Counted from the first letter of the stretch, positions 29,094 to 38,228 are shown. The stretch is 64,000 nt of DNA from Eshraghiella sp051880035 (GCA_051880035.1 JBJENE010000057.1:29532-93531), one strand, 5' to 3'. The notes: generated by a model from the sequence alone, not told the origin. Made by a program: numbers and translations.

Positions 29094-29783
29094 CTACTGA
29101 ATGTTCTCTTTTTTGAGAGCTTCTTCAGTTTCTCTCTCTATTTCCTCATTGTAAAGGTCTTCCTCAGTCTTTTCTGCCGGTATAACTCCACCCTCACGCT
29201 CAATTTCCCTGAAAAAATACATGGAAAAACCGCTTATCGTCAACATGATACATGCCGGACCGATAAGTACTCCTATAATAAGTGTAATCTGTGTCAACCG
29301 GAAAATTAACATCTCCAGAACAACAAACACTGCCAAAAGCACTGTTTTGCCGAAATACCTCATTGAAATTCTCATGGAATTTTTCATCGTTTTAAAAACG
29401 GTATTCCGATACCTTGCCAGAAGAGGATATGCATAAATTATTGCAATAAAAAACAGAAATGCGGATAAAATTCCCACCATGATAAAGGCTATATGGTCTG
29501 AAAGATGAAAATCCAGATATACCGCAATAATAAATACTATACTGATAGGCCCGATTGCCATTCCCTGCTTAAAATTGTCCTTAAAAGCCTTAAAAAAGCT
29601 TCTGGCGACATATCCCTCTTTATCCTCAACCATTTTTAAAGTAATTGTGTACGCTGCAATTGTAGACACCCCTATAGTGATTATAGGAAGCGAACATATA
29701 AGCCACAAAAAATTTAATTTAACAATATCCCAAAATCTTGATATGAACTTGTAAAAACCGCTTTCTGTATTGAAAAATTTCAT
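29094..29783 (-). CDS. YesL/DUF624 family membrane protein
   Basis: Membrane protein of 229 residues typical of DUF624 (YesL), which occurs beside CUT1 sugar transporters and YesMN regulators in Firmicutes; its function is unknown. About five hydrophobic segments are visible, with the family pattern FWDIVKLNFLWLICSLPIITIG near the N-terminus, then FFKAFKDNFKQG in a cytoplasmic loop, and an acidic tail of about 40 residues. It lies between two sugar-binding lipoprotein genes in the same orientation. Its ribosome binding site AGAGG is part of a hairpin (29788-29806), and a competing hairpin just upstream would free it. Confidence 0.88.
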   Translation of the reverse strand: MKFFNTESGFYKFISRFWDIVKLNFLWLICSLPIITIGVSTIAAYTITLKMVEDKEGYVARSFFKAFKDNFKQGMAIGPISIVFIIAVYLDFHLSDHIAFIMVGILSAFLFFIAIIYAYPLLARYRNTVFKTMKNSMRISMRYFGKTVLLAVFVVLEMLIFRLTQITLIIGVLIGPACIMLTISGFSMYFFREIEREGGVIPAEKTEEDLYNEEIERETEEALKKENIQ

Positions 29784-29787
29784 AATA

Positions 29788-29828
29788 CCTCTTTGTCACA
29801 AAGAGGCTGTCTATAAAGGACAGCCTCT
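29788..29828 (-). promoter_or_regulatory. Two mutually exclusive hairpins before yesL; one hides its ribosome binding site
   Basis: On the minus strand hairpin 1 is AGAGGCTGTC/GACAGCCTCT (29828-29802). Hairpin 2 is CCTCTTTG/CAAAGAGG (29806-29788), whose 3' arm contains the AGAGG of the yesL-like gene. They share 29802-29806, so only one can form at a time. Confidence 0.6.
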
Positions 29829-29858
29829 GTATATTTCTTAATTAATTATATGAATGGA

Positions 29859-31607
29859 TTATTTGTTAAGAGCAACTGCTTCATCTTCTGCAGCTTTTCT
29901 TGATGCAGCTTCATTCTTACTCCATTCAACACACTGCTCATAACCATTACCGTTCTTATCGCTGTAAGACTTAGCAAGATCCATCATAGACTGTAAGTTA
30001 GCCTCGAATTCGGCATCTGTCTCAGACATCATGACTTTCCATGAGCCTTCTACGATAGCCTTTGTAACCTGTTTCCAGATAACATCAAGGTCGGCATCCT
30101 TAGATCCTTCTGTATATCCTGAACCGATAGATAACATGAATTTACCTCTGTTATCAAGATATTCATCTGAAGAATCAGCACCTGCCCATTCTCTCCATCT
30201 TGCTTCAATACTGTCTGCAGCCGGCTGAACTTTCTCAGAAGCCCAGTACTTATAGTTATATCTTTCACCTGTCTTAGGGTTAGTAGCATCTACAGACCAT
30301 GTTGTGTTGTTAATCTGCTGCTGTCCATCACTAAACTTCTTGCCGCAGTAATCTGCATACTGTTCATCATCAGACTTCATTTCTACTTTTGGATTAAGAG
30401 CTGCAGATCTACCAAGTTCTGTAAAGTAGGTAAGTCCATCCTCTCCATAGTACCACATAAGACCCTGTGGTCCGTATGTATGCTCAAGAGTTCCGTCCGG
30501 TGTACACATCCAGTTGATGATTTCCATACATTTTTCAGGATATTTTGTCTTAGATCCGATAGACCAGATTCTGTTACCACCAAGTACATTCATACCGTAT
30601 ACACAAGGTGTAGCTTCTTCAGGAACTACTGTATACATTGCCTTGCCTGCTGCTACATTATCTTCTGTATTGAAGATTGAAGAACCTGCGTAGTTGAAGA
30701 TTGACCAGAATGTACGTCCTGTAAGGATCTTTGCAGTAGCCTGATCGTATTTCTGGATATTTGAATCAGGATCAAGTAATCCCTTCTGATATAACTTATT
30801 GAAGAACTCAAGCATTTCAATGTATGGACCGTATGTTCCGTCATCATTTATCTTTAATGCATCATAGAATTCTCCTGTCTCACAGTTGTAGAGACCGATA
30901 CCTAATTCATCATATCCATAGTAAGCTGTAGCAAGAGCCTTTGGATACATTACCATGTTACCATCCCAGTCAGGCCATAATGAAATAGCATATGTTTCTT
31001 TTCCGTCATCATCAGTAGGATGATTTGCCTTCATCTGTTCAAATACAGTTATAAGGTCATCAAGATCCTTGATTTCAGGGCATCCCAATTCCTCATAGTA
31101 GTCATAACGCAGATCCCATGAATAGAAGAACTGCTCATGGTCTGATGCTGTTGTAGCAACATTGTGACCAAATCCGTAAACTGTTCCGCCTGAAATATCT
31201 CTGTTATGCTCAAGTGCAGCATTCATGGTTTCCTTAATGTCTTTTCCGTATTCATCAAGAATTCCGTTAGCTTCCCAGTCAAGAAGCATTCCTGCTGCTA
31301 CCGCATCCTGATACTGCTGTCCGGCAGAACCCCAAACAACAATATCTCCCAAGTCACCGGCCTCCATACGTGTTGCATATGTAGTACCTGATTCCTTAAT
31401 AATGTTAAGTTCAACATTAAATTTGTTTTTCAGTATTGCGCCAAACCATCCAGGCTGAATGCCTTCGAAGTTAGCCAACTGACTATAGCAGTTTAATGTT
31501 ACAGTTTTCTCTGAATCACCTGATCCGCTGCCTTTACAAGCAACTAATGTTCCGGCTGTAATTGCAACTGCTATTGCAGCTACGACCAAACGCTTAAAAA
31601 GTTTCAT
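29859..31607 (-). CDS. Sugar ABC transporter substrate-binding lipoprotein (CUT1 family)
   Basis: Intact extracellular solute-binding lipoprotein of 582 residues. A signal peptide ends at lipobox LVAC (Cys24), followed by a short polar linker and then the two-lobed binding fold with NFEGIQPGWFGAILKNKFN, GDIVVWGSAGQQYQDAVAAG and FYSWDLRYDYYEELGCPEI. GGAGGG precedes the ATG. It follows the two CUT1 permease genes directly and is the obvious binding partner of that transporter. Aromatic residues (Trp, Tyr) are abundant, as is usual for oligosaccharide binders. The downstream copy at 27319-29012 is a decayed duplicate, and the lipoprotein at 17289 is a more distant relative. Confidence 0.92.
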   Translation of the reverse strand: MKLFKRLVVAAIAVAITAGTLVACKGSGSGDSEKTVTLNCYSQLANFEGIQPGWFGAILKNKFNVELNIIKESGTTYATRMEAGDLGDIVVWGSAGQQYQDAVAAGMLLDWEANGILDEYGKDIKETMNAALEHNRDISGGTVYGFGHNVATTASDHEQFFYSWDLRYDYYEELGCPEIKDLDDLITVFEQMKANHPTDDDGKETYAISLWPDWDGNMVMYPKALATAYYGYDELGIGLYNCETGEFYDALKINDDGTYGPYIEMLEFFNKLYQKGLLDPDSNIQKYDQATAKILTGRTFWSIFNYAGSSIFNTEDNVAAGKAMYTVVPEEATPCVYGMNVLGGNRIWSIGSKTKYPEKCMEIINWMCTPDGTLEHTYGPQGLMWYYGEDGLTYFTELGRSAALNPKVEMKSDDEQYADYCGKKFSDGQQQINNTTWSVDATNPKTGERYNYKYWASEKVQPAADSIEARWREWAGADSSDEYLDNRGKFMLSIGSGYTEGSKDADLDVIWKQVTKAIVEGSWKVMMSETDAEFEANLQSMMDLAKSYSDKNGNGYEQCVEWSKNEAASRKAAEDEAVALNK

Positions 31608-31648
31608 CGTAATTGCCCTCCTTTTTTATTGTTTATTTTTTGATTTCT

Positions 31649-31675
31649 ATATGAACCATACCGGCCTGCTGCCGG
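31649..31675 (-). terminator. Intercistronic hairpin between CUT1 permease and lipoprotein genes
   Basis: On the minus strand CCATGCCGGC and GCCGGTATGG pair around AGCAG. No T-run follows, so it is more likely an RNA-stabilising or partial-termination element that raises binding-protein mRNA. A diverged copy lies at the same place upstream of the broken lipoprotein gene (about 29061-29085), which shows that the duplication included this flank. Confidence 0.55.
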
Positions 31676-31692
31676 CATGGCTAAATAGCTCA

Positions 31693-32661
31693 TTAACCCT
31701 TAACGGCACCGAGCATAATACCTTCTTCAAAGTATCTCTGAAGGAAAGGATATACAACAAGAATTGGTATAATAGTTACCATTGAAATTGTATACTTGAT
31801 AACGGAAGCATAAATAGCACTTTCCGCTGCTCTCTTGGCCGCTTCACCTGACTGTTGCATTGCAGCCTTTAATGAAGATGTCTGGTTCATGTAAGTATAC
31901 AACTTATGCTGTAATGTATGAAGTTTTGGTTCTGAACCCATGAGGATTAATGAATCCTGGAATGAGTTCCAGTTACCTACCGCACCGAAAATGGTAATCG
32001 TCGCAAGAATCGGTTTACTTAAAGGCCAGATAATCTTTCTGAAGATTGTCATATGACCTGCACCATCGATAAATGCACTCTCTTCCATCTCGGCCGGAAT
32101 TGATTCAATGTATGTCTTAACAAGGATTATATTATACGGTGCAACGATTGCAGGAATAATATATGCCATGTAGTTATTGGTAAGACCTAACATAGACATG
32201 TTCAAATACCAAGGAATGATACCGGCATTGAAATACATTGTAATAACAAGCATTCTGTACCAGAGTTTTCTGTGCCACATTTCCTGCTTGGTTACAAGAT
32301 AACCTACAAGACCTGAAGCAACTACCATCAATGCAGTACCTATAACAGTTCTGCTGAAAGTAACGAGGAAAGCTCTTCCCATATCAGGAACCATTACTAT
32401 GGAAATGTAGTTATCCAGCGTAAATCCCTTAGGCCAGAATGTAGCTGCTGCTTTAACAACATATTCCGGAGCGGATATGGTATTGATAAAAATATAATAG
32501 AATGGGAAGAAACACAAAAGTGTAAATACACCAAACAGCGTGTAGTTAATGATATTAAATATAACATCGCCTGCCGTAAGCTTATAAAGTCTCTTATGTT
32601 TCTTTTTGTATTCCTTTTCAGCCTTTAATTCCTGTTTCATTTTTTCGGACATCTTTGCCAT
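31693..32661 (-). CDS. CUT1 sugar ABC transporter permease (LplC/YtcP type)
   Basis: Second inner-membrane permease of an oligosaccharide importer, 322 residues. A charged N-terminal extension of about 35 residues is followed by six hydrophobic segments. The ATPase-contact (EAA) loop is EESAFIDGAGHMTIFRKIIW near residue 210. The C-terminus RYFEEGIMLGAVKG is the typical YtcP/LplC ending. It starts 13 bp after the partner permease gene. No ATP-binding subunit is encoded nearby; CUT1 systems of Firmicutes commonly share one MsmX-like ATPase from elsewhere in the genome. Confidence 0.93.
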   Translation of the reverse strand: MAKMSEKMKQELKAEKEYKKKHKRLYKLTAGDVIFNIINYTLFGVFTLLCFFPFYYIFINTISAPEYVVKAAATFWPKGFTLDNYISIVMVPDMGRAFLVTFSRTVIGTALMVVASGLVGYLVTKQEMWHRKLWYRMLVITMYFNAGIIPWYLNMSMLGLTNNYMAYIIPAIVAPYNIILVKTYIESIPAEMEESAFIDGAGHMTIFRKIIWPLSKPILATITIFGAVGNWNSFQDSLILMGSEPKLHTLQHKLYTYMNQTSSLKAAMQQSGEAAKRAAESAIYASVIKYTISMVTIIPILVVYPFLQRYFEEGIMLGAVKG

Positions 32662-32674
32662 ATTATATCACCTC

Positions 32675-34171
32675 CTACATAATGCTCTCGCCACGGATTA
32701 ACTTAGATACACCGTTGGCTGCGAGCAAGAGAATAACACTGACAATGGACTTAGCCATAGATACAACCGTTGATAACGGAATTGTATTGGTTGAACCAAG
32801 ACCAAGCTGGTATACGTACAGGTCTAATACAGTGATGAGCTTGGAGTTCTCAACATTGTAGAATACCAGGTACTGGTCAAGTCCGTTAGTCAATACATTG
32901 GCAATTGCCATAAGTAACAATACGAAGAATGTAGGCATAAGTCCCGGAACAGTAATATGCATCATCTTCTGGAAGCGTCCGGCACCATCTACGGTAGCCG
33001 CTTCGTAAAGCTGTGTATCTATACCTGAAATTCCGGCAACATAAATAATTGCGCTCCATCCTGTACCTTTCCACATGCCCCATAAGAGCATCTTAAACCA
33101 GGTACCCGACGGGTTACCCAGAACATCCGTATGGAGATTAAATGCGGTATTAATGAAACCGTCTGATGAGAACATGGCAAACGCAAGTGCGAATACCAAT
33201 ACCCATGATACGAAGTTAGGAATTGTTGTGAATACCTGAACAACTCTCTTGAACCACTTACAGTTGATTTCATTAAGAAGTATGGCAAATGCCATAGGAA
33301 CCCAGCTTGTAGCAAGACCGAGACCTGACATTACCAATGTGTTCCTTAACACCATAATAACATCGGATCTTGTAGCAGCATCTGTGAAAAGTCTTGTAAA
33401 CCATTTAAAGCCTACGAAATTCTCCGAACTAAGCGCGGTACCCGGCTTATAATCGAAGAAAGCATATCTCCATCCATATAATGGAAGATATGAGAAAATA
33501 AATACCAGAATGATAAAAGGAAGCATAACAAGAAACAGTCTGTACTTCGTCTCCATCTGGCACTTCATACCCTTCTCAACCTTAGGCAGGCAAACAAGGC
33601 TTACCAGTGACAGAACAAATACAACACCTGCAATTGCTAAGAATACCCAGAATCCGGTAGGAATGGAAGGGGCAACGATACTCATCTGGGAGATATATTC
33701 TCTTCCGTTAGAGAGGTATCTTTCTCCTTCTGTTAAGTCGTATTTGGTAACTGTGTCAATAATCTGATTATAAGCGCTGTATGTTCCAATCATAGAGCAG
33801 CCCATAACAAGAGAACCTAAAAGTGCAAAAAGGTTACCAGCCTTTTTTAATTTAAGATTACCTAATGACATACATGCACCGACAGCCATAACCACAATAC
33901 CGACCACGGCAATAATTGAAGAAATCATTAAAAGATAAAATGATTGTTCATTAACAATGTGGTACTTGAAGCCGGTAGCAACATCCTGCGTAAGACCTGA
34001 ATATGATACAGCTGATGTAAATAATGACATGTTCTTATTTACGAGTGTACATACCTTGGCAGGATTGAAAAACGGGAAGAACATCAAAACTACTGATGCA
34101 AGAATTCCCAGTCGCGTGAATATGTAAATATTATCGGCGACTAATTCCTTTTTGGATTTCACTTCGTTCAT
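32675..34171 (-). CDS. CUT1 sugar ABC transporter permease (LplB type) with extra N-terminal membrane domain
   Basis: First permease of the importer. The last 290 residues are a normal LplB/YteP-type permease (KYRLFLVMLPFIILVFIFSY, EAA loop YEAATVDGAGRFQKMMHITV). The full protein has 498 residues, against about 300-320 for the family. The extra 205 N-terminal residues contain four hydrophobic segments, with an external-looking loop rich in Ser/Thr between the first two and another before the fourth. The frame is continuous with no internal ribosome binding site at the family start, so it is a real fusion or extension. CTACCTCC (reverse complement GGAGGTAG) precedes the ATG at 34171. The extension could act in ligand or lipoprotein interaction; unknown. 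Confidence 0.9.
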   Translation of the reverse strand: MNEVKSKKELVADNIYIFTRLGILASVVLMFFPFFNPAKVCTLVNKNMSLFTSAVSYSGLTQDVATGFKYHIVNEQSFYLLMISSIIAVVGIVVMAVGACMSLGNLKLKKAGNLFALLGSLVMGCSMIGTYSAYNQIIDTVTKYDLTEGERYLSNGREYISQMSIVAPSIPTGFWVFLAIAGVVFVLSLVSLVCLPKVEKGMKCQMETKYRLFLVMLPFIILVFIFSYLPLYGWRYAFFDYKPGTALSSENFVGFKWFTRLFTDAATRSDVIMVLRNTLVMSGLGLATSWVPMAFAILLNEINCKWFKRVVQVFTTIPNFVSWVLVFALAFAMFSSDGFINTAFNLHTDVLGNPSGTWFKMLLWGMWKGTGWSAIIYVAGISGIDTQLYEAATVDGAGRFQKMMHITVPGLMPTFFVLLLMAIANVLTNGLDQYLVFYNVENSKLITVLDLYVYQLGLGSTNTIPLSTVVSMAKSIVSVILLLAANGVSKLIRGESIM

Positions 34172-34461
34172 CCTCTACCTCCACTTCATACTATAAAGGA
34201 CAATAGTATATTTTTATTTATTTTATTATAAAATAGCAATGCAAATTAAAATACCATAAATAATTCACACAGATTACAGTAATTATTTGCTATTTTATTT
34301 ATTCTTTTTATGCAATTTTTATATTTTGAACACGATTTGTTTAAATTATCAATCGCAGTTTTTTTCGTTTTTATGCTTTTTATACAATATCTTGTGTCAA
34401 CTTTTCACATATTGTACAAGGTATCGTTATGTAACATAACATCAAACTTTTCGTAAAGAAA
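34172..34461 (-). promoter_or_regulatory. Long AT-rich leader upstream of the CUT1 transporter operon
   Basis: Nothing coding is seen in these 290 bp. On the minus strand there is a TTGACA (34400-34395) without a matching -10 at normal distance. A perfect inverted repeat GTTATG-TTA-CATAAC (34426-34440) could be an operator. A TGTACA-ATATGT-GAAAAGT element nearby resembles the boxes described before the surface protein genes, but lacks a partner at 23 bp. I cannot place the transcription start. Confidence 0.4.
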
Positions 34462-34489
34462 GAGGACTAGGTAAAAATTACCTGTCCTC
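34462..34489 (-). terminator. Terminator of the 280-residue surface protein gene
   Basis: On the minus strand GAGGAC(A)GGTAA pairs with TTACC(TA)GTCCTC across a short loop, with one bulged base, followed by TTTCTTT. It lies 27 bp after the stop codon at 34517. Confidence 0.8.
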
Positions 34490-34516
34490 AATTCTTACTT
34501 TTAAATTTAACTGAAA

Positions 34517-35359
34517 TTATTCAGCTTTTTTCTTCTTGCCTGCTGCAACAACTGAAATAATAATTACAACAATTACGACAACGCCGGCAATGATACCAAC
34601 AAATGCAGGAGTTGGAAGTCCAAGGATCTTGCCGCTGCCTGATTCATCATTTGACTTATCATCACTATCAGCTGCAGCTGCTTCTGTAGCTGCTTCTGTT
34701 GTCTCTTCAGGTACTAAATCAGGATTGTCATGATCCATACCTGATACTGTAAATTCGATAACGATTTCGCTTCCGTCTTCAGGAACATTATTATTAACTG
34801 ATCCCTTTAATGGAGCTGAACCGTCATCACCTTCCTTGTCATCATATTCATTGATGATCATATAACGGAAGTAGTTAGGGCTGTCTTTCTCTGTTGCCTG
34901 CTTAGCAGAATTGGTTACCCATGTTCCGCCGATTGTAACATTCCATCCATCAATTGTAATCTTATCAGCATCTGCGTATGGAATATTTGTTGAGATGTAA
35001 AGCATGTTAAATGTCTCTGAACCGTACTGTTTGAACTTGGTGTCTTTAATCTTGATTGTATACCTTCCGTTACCGTCAAGCTTAACAGTTCCTTCGCTAA
35101 TATCCATTCCGGAATCTAATGCATCCTGGCCTTCCCAGTATGTGATCTGGTCAAATTCCTTGGATCCGACACCGTATGAATCTGAGTCACACTGATCTCT
35201 GAATACATATGTATTACTCTGTACTCCAACATAAGCATAATATGCATCAGTAGGAACCACTCCGATTTCAACTTCTTCTTCAGCAAAAGCTGCAACTGCC
35301 ATAGTAGATACAGCCATTATTCCTGCAAGAAGAGCCGCAAAAAATTTTCTAAGTTTCAT
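34517..35359 (-). CDS. Membrane-anchored surface protein with putative glycan-binding module
   Basis: Secreted protein of 280 residues with a signal peptide (1-26, cleavage after AFA), a beta-rich ectodomain (about 27-210), an acidic Ala/Glu/Thr linker (EATTEAATEAAAADS) and a C-terminal membrane helix (about 250-273) ending in GKKKKAE. The ectodomain pattern (LDGNGRYTIKI, then LYIST, then KITIDGWNVTIGG, then IVIEFTVSG) recurs in the C-terminal module of the GH5 at 24503 and in the protein at 42638, so I infer a shared carbohydrate-binding-like fold. No family name can be given. GGAGG precedes the ATG. Its promoter has the paired 23-bp-spaced boxes at 35468-35496. Confidence 0.75.
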   Translation of the reverse strand: MKLRKFFAALLAGIMAVSTMAVAAFAEEEVEIGVVPTDAYYAYVGVQSNTYVFRDQCDSDSYGVGSKEFDQITYWEGQDALDSGMDISEGTVKLDGNGRYTIKIKDTKFKQYGSETFNMLYISTNIPYADADKITIDGWNVTIGGTWVTNSAKQATEKDSPNYFRYMIINEYDDKEGDDGSAPLKGSVNNNVPEDGSEIVIEFTVSGMDHDNPDLVPEETTEAATEAAAADSDDKSNDESGSGKILGLPTPAFVGIIAGVVVIVVIIISVVAAGKKKKAE

Positions 35360-35427
35360 TGTCTTCCTCCTATATTGCGGTTATCCGCATTATTATTGTT
35401 ATGCAGTCTCCTGCGATTAACATTCGT

Positions 35428-35500
35428 ATTATATAATGTTTTATTTCTTATTGGTACATAACTTTTTAGACATTATGTACAGAAAAATTTAGACATTATG
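35428..35500 (-). promoter_or_regulatory. Activator-type promoter: two direct-repeat boxes and -10 (surface protein regulon)
   Basis: On the minus strand ATGTCTAAA starts at 35496 and again at 35473 (23 bp apart; each is preceded by TGTACATA). TATAAT occupies 35433-35428, exactly 40 bp after the second box start. The -35 position (TACCAA) is poor, as expected for an activator-dependent promoter. The same spacing occurs before the surface protein genes ending at 35594 and 42638. Confidence 0.75.
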
Positions 35501-35521
35501 TACAAGAAAAAATAAATATGC

Positions 35522-35551
35522 AAAAAAGGAGGTTACATTACTGTAACCTCC
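35522..35551 (-). terminator. Terminator of the 198-residue surface protein gene
   Basis: On the minus strand GGAGGTTACA and TGTAACCTCC pair perfectly over ten base pairs with a 4-base loop, followed by TTTTTT (35527-35522). Confidence 0.92.
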
Positions 35552-35593
35552 ATCTTTTTATCCTTTAGGATGATTTACTGTCTGTAATTCAAA

Positions 35594-36190
35594 TTACATT
35601 TCAACAGCTGATTTCTTTGTTGCAACTGTAGCTACAACTGCAAGAGCTGCAACTGCTGCAATAATGAATGCTGTAGCTGATGTAGCATCACCTGAAGCAA
35701 CATCTCCTGAGATAGCAATGTTATACTGAGCGTCAGCATATGAATCCCAAGACATTACATAGAAATCTACAGTTGTTCCGGCACCTGCTACAGGAATTGT
35801 AATAGTAGCTGCTCCGTCTACTGTAGTAGCGAGCCAGTTCTCACCGTCAACACCACCAACACAATCAGGTTCTTCATCACCGTCAAAGTCAGCATCCCAT
35901 GTTACCTGAGCGCCGCCCCACTGATAGTAGCTAGCTGTTCCGTCCGGAGCTGTAACCTTGATACCCTGTCCACACCAGTCATTCCATGATGTGTCGCCTT
36001 CTAATGGCATAAGAATTGTAGCTGTAGCTGTGATAGATGTTACATCACTCTGTACTGTGTAGCTGTAGCTTGGTGTCTTACCATCAGTGTAAGCACAGTC
36101 ACCATCTGCTGCAAGAGCAGAAACTGCCATTGTAGAAACTACCATTACACCAGCAACAATAGCTGCTAAGAATTTTTTGAATTTCTTCAT
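35594..36190 (-). CDS. Small membrane-anchored surface protein, unknown function
   Basis: Secreted protein of 198 residues: signal peptide (1-27, cleavage after ALA), an ectodomain of about 135 residues rich in Asp, Thr, Trp and Gly with two cysteine pairs possible (Cys31, and Cys in DWCGQG and PDCVGG), and a C-terminal membrane helix ending in TKKSAVEM. Repeated tryptophans (SWNDWCGQG, YYQWGG, VTWDAD, SWDSY) suggest sugar contacts. AGGAGGG precedes the ATG. It lies directly downstream of the YesM kinase gene but has its own promoter with paired boxes, one of which overlaps the end of the kinase gene. No family recognised. Confidence 0.72.
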   Translation of the reverse strand: MKKFKKFLAAIVAGVMVVSTMAVSALAADGDCAYTDGKTPSYSYTVQSDVTSITATATILMPLEGDTSWNDWCGQGIKVTAPDGTASYYQWGGAQVTWDADFDGDEEPDCVGGVDGENWLATTVDGAATITIPVAGAGTTVDFYVMSWDSYADAQYNIAISGDVASGDATSATAFIIAAVAALAVVATVATKKSAVEM

Positions 36191-36261
36191 TGTTATTTAC
36201 CCTCCTAAGATAAAATAGATATTTGCATGCGCATGTAACCCGTACATCGCCTGTGCATATT

Positions 36262-36330
36262 ATTCTAGTACATTTTGGAAATTTTGTGTACATTAAAAAT
36301 TAGATGTTCGTTGCAGTATTTTTTAGATAT
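36262..36330 (-). promoter_or_regulatory. Activator-type promoter: two direct-repeat boxes and -10 (surface protein regulon)
   Basis: On the minus strand ATATCTAAAAA starts at 36330 and ACATCTAA at 36307 (23 bp apart). TAGAAT occupies 36267-36262, 40 bp after the second box. The first box lies within the last codons of the histidine kinase gene. Same geometry as at 35428-35500 and 43864-43932, with more diverged boxes. Confidence 0.65.
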
Positions 36331-38125
36331 ATGTAAGCAGTCTTATTCTGGCTGTAACAGTTGTACCCTTGCCTTTCTCACTTTCCATGGACAGTCCGTA
36401 GTTTGTTCCGTAGCATATTTTTATACGCTGGTTAATGTTGTACAGACCTATACTGCTCCTGTCTTCAATTCCGCCCTTTTCAAGATTTTCTCTCATTTTA
36501 ATCAGGGTTCTTCGATCCATTCCGCAGCCGTTATCGGAGATTTCTATTGCCAATGTATATTCTCCGGTCTTAAATACCTTTACATTTATTTTACCGCCCG
36601 TCTCTACTTCCTCAAGTCCGTGAAGTATGGAGTTCTCTACAATCGGCTGTAAAAGCAGAGGAAGTATGCTGATTTTTTCCGGCTCAAGTCCGTCTTCAAT
36701 TAAAAATGTATAATTAACCCTGTCCCCGAATCTGAGCTTCTGAATCTGAAGATATGTTTCAATATGTTCAAGTTCTTTGGCAAGTGTTGTGTATTCCGTA
36801 CCCGTATTACTGAGCACATATCTCATGGATTTTCCCAAAAGTTTGATTGCGGTCGCCGTCTCTCTGTCTCCCGCAGTAATTGCCTTCATTCGTATCATTT
36901 CAAGAGTGTTATACAGGAAATGGGGATTAATCTGGCTGGCCAACATCTGGAATTCCATCTTCTGCTGTTCGTTTAAAAGCTTCTGCTCCGCAATTTTTCC
37001 CGCATACATCCTGGCATCTTTATCTTTAATATTCTCAACCATGACCTTTAAGTCACCGTATGCGGCCTGAAGCTCCCTGCAGGCATCAAATTCAGGTATA
37101 AGATTGTAATTCTTCGTACTTACTTTATACATCTCATCTCTCAGTTCCATAAGCTGTCTGTCAAAACTGCCTACGAAAAACCTTATCATGACGGCAGGAA
37201 GGACAAGTGCAAGTATAATAATAAATACGGTTATTATTATAATCTGCTGTATGCTGGTGTATGCCGTAGCATTAAGTGTTGTTACATATATAAGAGAATC
37301 CGACTGGGTCATGTTAAGCGTGGTAATGCATGTCAGACATACGGAATCATAATATGACATGTCCCCCTGATAAGTGTAGTAACTTTCGTTGTTATCTATT
37401 ACATCCAGCAAATCTTTACGACCATAATCTGCTCTGTTGCTACTGTAGAAAATTTCTTTGTCATCCATTGCCAGTAGGATTGAATAATTATCTGTCTCTA
37501 TCCTGGTCTTAAGGTAATTATCATCGAGCAATATTACAAGGAGTGCATCCGATTCCGAATTATATAAAGTTATTTTACGGATTAAGGCAAGATTCCAGTA
37601 ATCGTTTCCGTATGAATCGGTAGACTTTATTACATCCCAATATGCGCTGTACTGGTTGTTGGCGGCTTTGAACCATGGCTCAGCCTCCATCTCTTCCGTA
37701 ATCCTGCAGAAATTCCCGTAATCCGTAACTCCTTCCTGATTTGAATATATTTTAATAGAAGAAATACCCATGTAGTTTTTAAGGTAATAATTCAGACCGC
37801 TGTATCCGTCCACCGCATCTTTAAATGCCTGCTCCGCAGGATAAGAAGCTGACAGCATTTCCACCAGGTCTTCATCAAAAACAACCTCTTCCGAAATATT
37901 ATAAAGCTGGCTTGTTATTTCATATAATACGGAGCGGACTCTGTCGTTGTTGGATTTTAAAAGGTCATTATGATAGGCGGAGAGCCTGTTAACATTACCG
38001 AATATAAGGACCATTCCCAATATGAGTATAGGAAGAAATACCGAACCCAGATAGAGAATCCCCATCTGTGTCTTCATTTTGGAGTGTTTATAACTGTCTA
38101 TAATCCTTCGGATTAATTTTTTCAT
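36323..38125 (-). CDS. YesM-type sensor histidine kinase
   Basis: Membrane sensor kinase of 600 residues. TM1 (about 21-43) and TM2 (about 293-316) flank an extracellular sensor domain of 250 residues. A HAMP-like segment and a coiled coil follow, then the His_kinase domain with phosphoacceptor His402 in ASQINPHFLYNTLEMI. The HATPase domain has N-box LLLQPIVENSILHG (490-503) and G1 box ISDNGCGMD (529-537). This is the LytS/YesM class that pairs with YesN-type regulators; the regulator at 22686 is the best partner in the window. GAGGG precedes the ATG. It sits between the surface protein genes and the divergent alpha-xylosidase gene, so it likely senses a plant-glycan fragment. Confidence 0.93.
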   Translation of the reverse strand: MKKLIRRIIDSYKHSKMKTQMGILYLGSVFLPILILGMVLIFGNVNRLSAYHNDLLKSNNDRVRSVLYEITSQLYNISEEVVFDEDLVEMLSASYPAEQAFKDAVDGYSGLNYYLKNYMGISSIKIYSNQEGVTDYGNFCRITEEMEAEPWFKAANNQYSAYWDVIKSTDSYGNDYWNLALIRKITLYNSESDALLVILLDDNYLKTRIETDNYSILLAMDDKEIFYSSNRADYGRKDLLDVIDNNESYYTYQGDMSYYDSVCLTCITTLNMTQSDSLIYVTTLNATAYTSIQQIIIITVFIIILALVLPAVMIRFFVGSFDRQLMELRDEMYKVSTKNYNLIPEFDACRELQAAYGDLKVMVENIKDKDARMYAGKIAEQKLLNEQQKMEFQMLASQINPHFLYNTLEMIRMKAITAGDRETATAIKLLGKSMRYVLSNTGTEYTTLAKELEHIETYLQIQKLRFGDRVNYTFLIEDGLEPEKISILPLLLQPIVENSILHGLEEVETGGKINVKVFKTGEYTLAIEISDNGCGMDRRTLIKMRENLEKGGIEDRSSIGLYNINQRIKICYGTNYGLSMESEKGKGTTVTARIRLLTYI

Positions 38126-38228
38126 ATTTTTCCCTCAATTAAAGTATTTTATCTTATTATAATTTCCACGCAAAACACTGTCAAACCCAACCTATAAATT
38201 CTATTGTAATAAAATCAAAAAATGTCGG

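Noticed and set aside
31693..34171. Missing ATPase as a sign of a broken CUT1 transporter
   Set aside because: CUT1 systems of Firmicutes often share one ATPase encoded elsewhere, so absence here is normal.
34517..36190. LPXTG sortase substrates
   Set aside because: The C-termini have a membrane helix and lysines, but no LPXTG-like motif at the right distance; LPTPA in the 280-residue protein sits at the helix and lacks the TG.
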